Source: Bacteroidales bacterium
Lineage (GTDB): Bacteria > Bacteroidota > Bacteroidia > Bacteroidales > P3
Length of the DNA stretch: 29,558 nucleotides
Direction of reading: 5' to 3'
Assembly (NCBI GenBank): GCA_016281475.1
Contig: JAEEIS010000269.1
Coordinates: forward strand, 1 to 29,558
The translations under genes and the position numbers were made by a program. Under the pieces are notes generated by a model. It was not told the origin of the DNA, ran no database searches, and saw only the letters and a program-made list of their open reading frames with translations. Every line of letters begins with the position of its first letter. Positions within the stretch are counted from its first letter, which is position 1. This document shows positions 1 through 7,400 of the stretch, one piece after another.

Positions 1-239
1 ACTAGTAATGTTTAATTATTGCATAATTTGCAACAGTTGAGCTATCAGGTAACCAAATAATCACTTGTGATATTAAGCGATACAACGTTGATGTTTTTTA
101 TTAATATCTTTTCGGAAAACCTTAACAACTTTTAACCGAAAGTCAACCTGTGCAAAAACGCACTAGTTCGAAATAATTGGAAAACAAATGGATAAGCGGG
201 CTCATCCCTACGCAAATCCACTTTCATTAATAGTACCAA

Positions 240-1013
240 TTAAACAAACTTCACGATACAATCAATGCAAGTAGGTCTCTCAGCGACATCGTCTATGAAC
301 ACATTGGCTGGATGCATATCCTCGAGTGCCAGCCGATCTGAAATATAATTTACACCATTTCCGTCGCCATTATCGCGAAAGCCCATCTTCATTACCATCA
401 CATCAATCTCAGCCTTGGTGGCAAGTCGCAGACATCGAATGTAGGGCTGCGTCAAAATGATGCGTAACAACCCATCGCTATCGCGGGTGAATCCAACAAC
501 GCTCATTGCTGTTTCTGGAAACAGATAATTGTGTAGGGCAATAGCATCAAGGGCTTTCTGAGTAGTAGAATAGATAGAAGTACGTTCCTTGACCACCGAA
601 GTGTCTCCTTCTCGGTAGTATACCTTTGCTTCCGCTCCCTGCGCTATCATCGGACCATAATTGCGGACGATTATACTCTCTGAATCATCTACCCAAAGTC
701 CCGCAGCCTTTGCCCATTGTTCAATGAATTGCTCTTGCAGTTGGTCTATCTGCCAACGGTTTGGGCAGCCTCTTTCGCCGCCTGCAGCATCGCCACTTGC
801 TCCAAGGCTTGCTGACGCGTAGCTCGCGACGATGGACGCCCCAATAAGAGGCGCACCCGCCGTGCAGAATCCAGCATGCTCTGGTTGAGTGAATCGAGGA
901 AAGTCTGTTCTCCCATTTTGTATATCATTTATATAATTATCAATCAATAGTATGGTGGTTCCGACAAAGCCGTCACGCGTTATCGCTTCATATATTTGCC
1001 GTATAACTACCAT
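240..1013 (-). CDS. Polyvalent-type protein kinase domain protein (likely damaged)
   Basis: From about residue 85 to the end this reads as a compact kinase-like fold. It has a glycine-loop-like GAEAKVYY, a VVKERT stretch that supplies a candidate ATP-binding Lys, a catalytic-loop-like LEDMHPANVF with Asp and Asn, and a CID segment that could supply the metal-binding Asp. The segment STTQKALDAIALHNYLFPET followed by a TQPYI stretch is what I recall from the kinase domain of polyvalent proteins carried by phages and conjugative elements in Bacteroidales. The first ~85 residues look unlike protein in this frame (runs of Ala, Ser and Gly), while another frame (746-928) encodes a plausible helical N-terminus that joins the kinase part. 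A one-base frameshift near 752 is therefore likely, making this a remnant of a mobile element. The substrate is unknown. The family call is from memory; the frameshift is inferred from the reading frames. Confidence 0.55.
   Translation of the reverse strand: MVVIRQIYEAITRDGFVGTTILLIDNYINDIQNGRTDFPRFTQPEHAGFCTAGAPLIGASIVASYASASLGASGDAAGGERGCPNRWQIDQLQEQFIEQWAKAAGLWVDDSESIIVRNYGPMIAQGAEAKVYYREGDTSVVKERTSIYSTTQKALDAIALHNYLFPETAMSVVGFTRDSDGLLRIILTQPYIRCLRLATKAEIDVMVMKMGFRDNGDGNGVNYISDRLALEDMHPANVFIDDVAERPTCIDCIVKFV
746..928 (-). pseudogene. Out-of-frame N-terminal part of the kinase gene
   Basis: This 60-codon stretch starts at ATG 928 (or the in-frame ATG at 916). It encodes a helical, charged sequence containing SARRVRLLLGRPSSRATRQQ and ends VGR at a TAG (746-748). 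Immediately past that stop, the neighbouring frame continues with QIDQLQEQFIEQWAKAAG, which leads into the kinase domain. The text reads smoothly across the junction if one base is restored near 751-752. It is therefore more likely the true N-terminus of the kinase protein than a separate gene. The alternative is a small independent gene that overlaps the kinase start. Confidence 0.45.
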
Positions 1014-1093
1014 CTGTTATTATTTCAAAAACGATTTTTCTTGTTTTTTAGTATGAGTGACTAAGGAAAAAGGCCCACACATCCATGCTCCAC

Positions 1094-2740
1094 TTAATAT
1101 ACTTGAACAAGTCTGACACTCTGACCTCTTGTTTTCTCTTGGGTGCTTGAGGCACTAAACTCAGTTGCTTCAAACCACAAACAATAAGGATTAGAATTAT
1201 CTGAATTCCAAGAACTAGACCAATAATAGCCAGATGTGCCAACACCAAACACTTGGATTGCGCCATTATTATAATCATAATAACCCGCAGCTGGTAAGAA
1301 CACTGCTCCTGCAAGTCTCATTTTGTCCCAATCAGTCGCATTATAGCTATTTCCCGTCCAACCAGTGTTGTTACTAGGACTATTTACTCCGGTTGGAATG
1401 TCTACACCACTAGGATGCTCATACTCATCAGGAAAAATAATCAGGCCATGAGCACCACCCACTACAGCTTTTGCATACCTACCATTCTTAACTGAGCCAA
1501 TTGTCGACGCGCCACGCCTATTTAATAGATACACCCACTCGTTTTTTGTCAAGGTGCGCCAGCTCCCTGTTGCCTGATAAATCACATTCGTCCCCCAATC
1601 CACAAAGCTAGTTCCCGTCGGACTCGCTGTCGGGTTGTTCCCTGTGCCCCATCCAAACAAATCAATCACACCATTGTTTGCAAGGTTACTTACGTTAGCA
1701 CTGCTCAAACAGTCATAATCATGTTCTGCAAACAAGTATCTCTCATTAGCCAAGTCATACTGGAGGTTTCCGGGCGAAAACATTACTCGCGTACCAGCAG
1801 TATCTATTCTAAATGCACCTCGTCCCATACTTGTGAACGAAATCCCTTCAAACAAGACCGAAGTGTAGCAACTACGGGCAATATTGATATTTTCAGGTCT
1901 GCCGTCCGTACCATCTCCCCCTCTAAACACCTTCTTGCACATACGATCATCATCAGTCCAAATTCTTATCTCCATATAGGGATAATTCCCTGTCGGGAGG
2001 TAAATACAGAAATCCTTACCAGCACCACTAATATCCTGAGGGGTAGGACATCTGAGCGTCACGTTAGGTGTTCCGACCTCGTTATTCGCAACACTTGACC
2101 AAATCACATAAGGTTTACCATCGCTAGTAGTCTGTCGGCTGAATGTACCCGCAATAGGATGGGAATTGTCTGTCGTTATCCGGATAGTTGAGACAGCATC
2201 CCCTACGCTGCCCGACAGATGAAGTCGGAGTATTCCACACATATTCTCAAACTCTAACGTTAAGTTACTCGACACAGCATACATGGGCATTCCCTGCATC
2301 TTGCCGTCCATCGTAGCCGTCTGCACGGTAGGCAGTATTATCTTTGCATTTGAGCTCTGAGTGGCCGCTGTTCCCCTAATCCCGGCAGGATAATAAGCGA
2401 CATAATCCCCCGTACCGTTACTTGAATTTGTAATATCTGTCCCTTCTGAATAGTTAAATATGGCATAGTTACCCGATTGGCTACTGACAGACGTTTCTTC
2501 AATAGTGTATGTTCCCATTTTCACCTTATTCGAATTACTGGGATCCGTCCTGCACACCTTAATTTGGTCGCCACTCTGCCAACAAAAGCCATTTGACATA
2601 TCAAACGACACCTTTCCATCCTTCGTCTGAACCCTTTCTATCTTAACCTTGAACTTACCACTCCCCTCCTGCGCCTCTTTCTGGCACGATATCAGCGTCA
2701 ATATAGCTAACGCCATAACAAATATAAACGTCTTCTTCAT
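1094..2740 (-). CDS. FISUMP-type surface lipoprotein
   Basis: Start chosen at ATG 2740 because it gives a clean lipoprotein signal peptide, MKKTFIFVMALAILTLISC, with the lipidated Cys at residue 19; an ATG 60 bases upstream would hide this signal. The mature N-terminal half is beta-rich and resembles fimbrillin-like lipoproteins (FKVKIERVQTKDGKVSFD near the start). The C-terminal ~230 residues match the FISUMP/major paralogous domain pattern: RVMFSPGNLQYD, IDLFGWGTGNN, WRTLTKNEWVYLLNRR, GAVFLPAAGYYDY, GYYWSSSW and a terminal RGQSVRLVQVY. It should be anchored in the outer membrane, probably surface exposed; its ligand is unknown. It lies 13 bases after the small gene at 2754-2942 and is probably co-transcribed from the promoter at 3021. 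Length is 548 aa. No recognisable terminator follows the stop. Confidence 0.85.
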   Translation of the reverse strand: MKKTFIFVMALAILTLISCQKEAQEGSGKFKVKIERVQTKDGKVSFDMSNGFCWQSGDQIKVCRTDPSNSNKVKMGTYTIEETSVSSQSGNYAIFNYSEGTDITNSSNGTGDYVAYYPAGIRGTAATQSSNAKIILPTVQTATMDGKMQGMPMYAVSSNLTLEFENMCGILRLHLSGSVGDAVSTIRITTDNSHPIAGTFSRQTTSDGKPYVIWSSVANNEVGTPNVTLRCPTPQDISGAGKDFCIYLPTGNYPYMEIRIWTDDDRMCKKVFRGGDGTDGRPENINIARSCYTSVLFEGISFTSMGRGAFRIDTAGTRVMFSPGNLQYDLANERYLFAEHDYDCLSSANVSNLANNGVIDLFGWGTGNNPTASPTGTSFVDWGTNVIYQATGSWRTLTKNEWVYLLNRRGASTIGSVKNGRYAKAVVGGAHGLIIFPDEYEHPSGVDIPTGVNSPSNNTGWTGNSYNATDWDKMRLAGAVFLPAAGYYDYNNGAIQVFGVGTSGYYWSSSWNSDNSNPYCLWFEATEFSASSTQEKTRGQSVRLVQVY

Positions 2741-2753
2741 CACAATCAATTTA

Positions 2754-2942
2754 TTAGTTATCACCAAAATATCTACCATAATCGTGGCTTCCGTCATCAT
2801 TAGTGATAGAAGTATTCTCGTAAATGGTTTCGAAATTTCTCGAACTTGATTCGACTTTATTAATGCTATCGAACCCCTGCTCTACGCAAAATTGCACCAC
2901 CTTAATGGTTGGTTGACGATAAATCTGTTTTTGTTGCATCAT
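2754..2942 (-). CDS. Small conserved-type Bacteroidales protein of unknown function
   Basis: This encodes 62 residues (or 61 from the second Met) beginning MMQQKQIYRQPTIKVVQFCV and then EQGFDSIN, ending in an Asp/Gly/Tyr-rich tail that includes DDGSHDYGRYFGDN. From memory, the pattern of a short basic start, a K/R-QPxIxVVxF-x-VEQGF core and a variable acidic end is typical of small proteins in Bacteroidales, often next to fimbrillin-like or FISUMP lipoproteins. There is no signal peptide and no membrane segment. It is the first gene of an apparent two-gene unit with the lipoprotein, with a 13-base gap. The codon pattern fits a real protein. Function unknown; I would not assign one. Confidence 0.68.
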   Translation of the reverse strand: MMQQKQIYRQPTIKVVQFCVEQGFDSINKVESSSRNFETIYENTSITNDDGSHDYGRYFGDN

Positions 2943-3020
2943 ATCAAAAAAGCATTATTTTTAGCATTAACAACTGATATTCATCTATATATAGAATTCT
3001 ACCATACATATTTCCGACAA

Positions 3021-3028
3021 CAAAGTTA
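3021..3028 (-). promoter_or_regulatory. -7 box TAACTTTG for the small protein/FISUMP unit
   Basis: The minus strand reads TAACTTTG, a full match to the Bacteroidota -7 consensus TAnnTTTG, about 80 bases upstream of the first gene. The nearest TTG for a -33 element starts 23 bases further upstream, slightly more than usual, so the -33 is weak. Confidence 0.5.
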
Positions 3029-3072
3029 CACTTTTATTTTCATTTCTCAGACAATTACAATAAAAAAAACAA

Positions 3073-4101
3073 TCACTCCTTTCTTGTTGTTTTGAGCAGA
3101 AACCTCTCCGTCCTCAAAGCCACGTTGCGGCGGAGGGCGTGGCGGTAGAGACTGATTTCGAGGCTATGGTAGTTGCCGGGGCGGCCGATGTAGGGAATGG
3201 TAAACTCCATGCTGTCGAAACCACTGACATTCAGCAGCAACGTATTCGTGTCGAGCACGACCGTCACCGTGTCGGGCTGTCCGCTGTCGGAGGTGACAAT
3301 GGGGCTTACCTGCATGGCGGGCGTGGCATCGGTGCGCCAGTTGACAGGATTGATGGCCATGCGGTTGCCATCGCTAATTAGGGGAATGGCGCACGAGTTG
3401 TCGCGCACGGAGTTGTAGCATATCGTCACCCCCACGTCCGCGCTGTCCTTTGCCGGACGGATATAGGGAGTGCGGGCCAGGTCGTCGTCGGTAATATGCC
3501 AGCCAATCACGTATGCCGCCACCATGCGGCTGTAGGCGGCGGAGTCCATCTGCCTCAACAGCTCCACCACTGCCATCCCACCCTGGCTGAAGCCAGCCAG
3601 CACAAAAGGCCGTCCGCCGTTAAGGTGCGCCAGATAGTAGTCGAAAGCCCGCCGCACATCGTCCATGGCAAGAGGCAGCTGCCGTTGCATATCCTGCTCG
3701 GACACAAACGTCTGCAACACACATTGGCGATAGTAGGGCGAATAATAGTTCAGCCTGGCTTTCCCCTCTTGAGAAGGGTGCTCCGAAGGAGCAGGGCATG
3801 TTAGAATCCTCTCCACCCCCATCATCTCGCCCAGCAGAAGGCGGCGCGTGCTGTCCATATAGGTGTCGGCATAGGGGCACAGACAGCCATTCACGAAATA
3901 GGCACCCGTCTCCGTCGAGACGATATAGAACAAGTCCGCCGGTGCCTGCCGTTCCACAATATACCATTGCGTAGAATCCGAATAATCCGGTTCGGAAGGA
4001 TATATTTCAGCAACTGGGAGATTGACGACACACCTGTCGCTCCTGCACGACACGCAAGCCACAAACAATGCAACCTGCAAGAAAACAACCATTTTCCTCA
4101 T
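3073..4101 (-). CDS. DUF3089 alpha/beta-hydrolase-like lipoprotein
   Basis: This 342-residue protein has a lipoprotein-like N-terminus, MRKMVVFLQVALFVACVSC; Cys16 or Cys19 could be the lipidated residue. It has the DUF3089 features I know: WYIVERQAPADLFYIVSTE, NYYSPYYRQCVLQTF, DDVRRAFDYYLAHLNGGRPF and the nucleophile elbow GFSQGG with Ser172. It is probably an esterase or lipase-like enzyme facing the periplasm; the substrate is unknown. Residues 101-113 (TCPAPSEHPSQEG) are encoded exactly by the 39-nt palindromic repeat at 3763-3801. They sit between two conserved-looking segments, so they look like an in-frame insertion. The gene stands alone, divergent from dnaE, with a TATATTTG box just upstream of the ATG at 4101. 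Confidence 0.88.
   Translation of the reverse strand: MRKMVVFLQVALFVACVSCRSDRCVVNLPVAEIYPSEPDYSDSTQWYIVERQAPADLFYIVSTETGAYFVNGCLCPYADTYMDSTRRLLLGEMMGVERILTCPAPSEHPSQEGKARLNYYSPYYRQCVLQTFVSEQDMQRQLPLAMDDVRRAFDYYLAHLNGGRPFVLAGFSQGGMAVVELLRQMDSAAYSRMVAAYVIGWHITDDDLARTPYIRPAKDSADVGVTICYNSVRDNSCAIPLISDGNRMAINPVNWRTDATPAMQVSPIVTSDSGQPDTVTVVLDTNTLLLNVSGFDSMEFTIPYIGRPGNYHSLEISLYRHALRRNVALRTERFLLKTTRKE
3763..3801. repeat. 39-nt double-hairpin palindromic element inside a coding sequence
   Basis: It aligns without gaps to 8395-8433 over 39 nt, with 30 identities. The first arm is CCCCTCTTGAGAAGGG (one mismatch in the stem). The second is a perfect GCTCC-GAA-GGAGC hairpin. The length is 13 codons, so it keeps the DUF3089 frame. 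Stem changes relative to the other copy are compensated. Confidence 0.65.
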
Positions 4102-4125
4102 AAATAACCATTTACTTTACAACTG

Positions 4126-4133
4126 CAAATATA
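4126..4133 (-). promoter_or_regulatory. -7 box TATATTTG for the DUF3089 gene
   Basis: The minus strand reads TATATTTG (TAnnTTTG), 24 bases before the start codon, which would leave a very short leader. No clear -33 TTTG is seen. Confidence 0.42.
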
Positions 4134-4363
4134 CACGTTTTTTTTCGATTGCAGGCACCTTTTTGTCGCGCTCCTCTCCCCTACCATTTACCTGTACCTT
4201 CTGCCCTCCTGACTCCCGCGAGAGGTCGGTATATCAACGCTACATTAACGGTCGTTTATTGCCCAACTAGCGAAGAAGTATACCTATCAACACTACAAAC
4301 CAGACATTTAAGGCGGGAGCTGGTAGGGGTCAGTGACCTGGGATGGAGGGTGTGAATAAGTTT

Positions 4364-4397
4364 TTTGGCACTATTTCAGAATTAATGTGTATATTTG
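4364..4397 (+). promoter_or_regulatory. Promoter of dnaE: TTTG (-33) and TATATTTG (-7)
   Basis: TATATTTG at 4390-4397 matches TAnnTTTG, with TTTG at 4364-4367 placed 22 bases upstream. Transcription would start near 4403. This rules out the in-frame GTG at 4387 and supports the ATG at 4432 or 4435 as the dnaE start. Confidence 0.6.
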
Positions 4398-4431
4398 CAT
4401 TTTGAACTGTTTATCCAATTCCTGCTATATT

Positions 4432-7400
4432 ATGATGAACTTTACACACTTGCACGTACACTCGCACTATTCGATGCTCGACGGGATGTCGAAGATACCC
4501 GATTTGATAAAGAAGGCAAAGAAAAACGGCATGTATGCCATGGCATTGACCGACCATGGCAACATGTATGGTATCAAGGATTTTGTCGACACCGTGGCGA
4601 AGGAGAACGGCAAGGTGAAGGATAAAATCAAGGAGCAGGAGGCCATATTGAAAAACGACGGTGCCACGCCGGAGGAGAAACAAGAGGCTGAATACCAGAT
4701 TGAGCAGCTCAAAGGGCAGATATTCAAGCCCATCATCGGCACCGAGGCCTACTGCGCCCGCCGCACCCTCTACGACAAGGACAAGGATGTGAAGGAAATC
4801 AACCCCGAGACGGGGCGCGAGCGCATAGTGGACAGCAGCGGCTACCACCTGATACTGCTGGCCAAGAACTACAAGGGCTACCACAACCTCTGCAAGCTGG
4901 CATCGATAGCCTACACCGACGGCTACTACAGCCGCCCGCGAATAGACCACAATGTGTTGGAGCAGTATAGCGAGGGGCTGATAGTCTGCTCGGCCTGCAT
5001 CGGCGGCGAGATTCCGCAGCTGATAATGGCGGGCAAGCTGGAGGAGGCGGAGCAGGCGGTGCTGTGGTTCAAACGGGTGTTTGGCGACGACTACTACCTG
5101 GAGCTGCAACGCCACAAGACCGACAAGCCCAACGCCAACCGTGAGACCTACGAGCTGCAGGAGCGGGTGAACCCCGTGCTGGTGGAGCTGGCGCGCAAGC
5201 ACGGCATCAAAATCGTCGCCACCAACGACGTCCACTTCGTGGAGGAGGAACATGGCGAGGCCCACGACCACCTTATCTGCCTTGCCACACAGAAGGACTA
5301 TTTCGACCCCGACCGCCTGCACTACACCAAGCAGGAATGGCTGAAGACCCCACAGCAGATGGCAGACATCTTCGACGACCTGCCCGAGGCCATCGAGAAC
5401 ACCATGGAGGTGGCTGAGAAAGTGGAGATATACAGCATCGACAGCGACCCCATCATGCCCATGTTCGACATACCTGCCTCGTTCGGCAGCGAGGAGGAGT
5501 ACCGCCAGCGCATCACAGAGGAGGAACTGTTTGACGAGTTTACGCAGAACGAGAAGCACGAAGTGGTGATGGACCGCGAGGCGGCAGAGAAGAAAATCAA
5601 GAAGCTGGGCGGCTACAACAAGCTGTACCGCATTAAGTTCGAGGCCGACTATCTGGAGCAGCTGGTGTGGGAGGGTGCTCGGAAACGGTATCTGCCAGAC
5701 ATGCCCGAGGGGACTGAGGTGTCGAAGATTAAGGAGGCCCTGACCGAGGAACAACGAGAGCGCATCATATTCGAACTGCACACTATCAAGACGATGGGAT
5801 TCCCGGGCTACTTCCTGATAGTGGCGGACTATATACGCGGCGCACGCGAGGAGCTGGGCGTGAGCGTGGGACCCGGACGTGGCAGCGCGGCAGGCAGCGT
5901 GGTGGCCTACTGCCTGTGGATCACCGACGTGGACCCGCTGAAATACGACCTGCTGTTTGAGCGATTCCTGAATCCCGACCGCATCTCGCTGCCCGATATC
6001 GACGTGGACTTCGACGACGCGGGCCGCGGGCGTGTGCTCGACTGGATTACAGAGAAATACGGCAAGGAGAAAGTGGCCCACATCATCACCTACGGCACCA
6101 TGGCCACCAAGAGCGCCATTGCCGACGTGGGGCGGGTGGAGAAGATACCGCTGGCCGAAGTCAACAAGCTGAAGGAGATGATACCCGACAGGAGCTTCCC
6201 CGACAACGTCAAGGACGAAAACGGCAAGTCGCCCAAGGTGAACCTGGTGAACTGCTACAAATATGTGCCAGAGCTCAAGCGTATCATGGAAGACGAGGGG
6301 CAGGAGGAGCTGAAGAACATGCTGACCTACGCCGCCGAGCTGGAGGACACCAACCGCCAGGTGGGCATACATGCCTGCGGCGTGATTATCGGGGCCGACG
6401 ACCTGACCAAGTTTGCCCCCGTCTGCACGATATACGACAAGGAGTCGAAGCAGGACGTGCTGGTGACCCAATACGACGGCCACGTGGTCGAGACGGTGGG
6501 ACTAATCAAGATGGACTTTCTGGGACTCAAGAACCTCTCCATCATCAAGAACGCCATCGACATGATTGAGAAGAACCACGGTGTGAGAGTCGACATCGAC
6601 CACCTGCCCATGGACGACGAGAAGACCTACCAGCTTTTCTGCGAAGGCAACACCGTGGGCACGTTCCAGTTCGAGTCGGCGGGCATGCAGAAATACCTCC
6701 GCGAGCTGGAGCCCCACGCCTTCGAGGACCTCATTGCAATGAACGCCCTCTACCGTCCGGGTCCAATGGACTACATCCCCGACTTCATCGACCGCAAGCA
6801 GGGCCGCAAACCCATCGAATACGACATCCCCTGCATGGAGAAATACCTGAAGGACACCTACGGCATCACGGTCTATCAGGAGCAGGTGATGCTGCTGAGC
6901 CGCCAGCTGGCGGGATTCACCCGCGGACAGAGCGACACCCTGCGCAAGGCCATGGGCAAGAAGCAGATCGACAAGATGAACGAGCTGGAGGTGAAATTCT
7001 ACGAAGGTGGCGAGAAAAACGGACATCCGCACGACAAGCTCCACAAGATATGGGAAGACTGGAAGAAGTTTGCCTCCTACGCCTTCAACAAGTCGCACGC
7101 CACCTGCTACTCGTGGGTGGCCTACCAAACGGCCTACCTCAAGGCGCACTACCCAGCCGAATACATGGCTGCCGTGATGACCAGCGGACAGAGCGACATC
7201 AAGCGCACCACCGAATTGATGGACGACTGCCGCAAGCATGGGCTGGAGATTCTGGCACCCTCGGTCAACGAGTCGGAGATGAACTTCTCGGTCAACAAGA
7301 AAGGACAGATACGCTTCGGCCTACAGGCCATCAGCGGCATGGGCGAGGCGGCATCGGAAGCCATCATCTCCGAGCGCGAGAAAGGCGGCCCATACAAGGA

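Larger units (their letters stand above)
4102..4431. other. Divergent intergenic region between DUF3089 gene and dnaE
   Basis: This 330-base stretch has no convincing gene. It holds the two outward promoters (4126-4133 minus, 4364-4397 plus). It also has a direct near-repeat, TATCAACGCTACA at 4233 and TATCAACACTACA at 4285, and a palindrome GGTCA-G-TGACC near 4329. The words TGACTCCCGCGA (4210), TAGCGAAGAAG (4268-4278) and GCGGGAG (4313-4319) recur in the intergenic region near 20640-20691. Short reading frames here look like chance. Confidence 0.6.

Noticed and set aside
1..239. Possible attachment site (ACTAGT near 1 and 161)
   Set aside because: A six-base word repeated twice in AT-rich sequence is expected by chance; no integrase or longer direct repeat is visible.
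1721..2098. 125-codon plus-strand frame
   Set aside because: Opposite the FISUMP lipoprotein, which has recognisable domains; no start signal or motif.
4102..4386. Small plus-strand frames of 68 and 82 codons before dnaE
   Set aside because: They lie partly inside the DUF3089 gene or in the repeat-bearing gap, lie upstream of the dnaE promoter, and show no protein-like pattern.
4411..6483. 690-codon open frame on the minus strand
   Set aside because: It runs entirely opposite dnaE, and its translation is rich in Leu, Val, His and Gln with no family motif, as expected for an antisense shadow of a GC-rich third-position gene.
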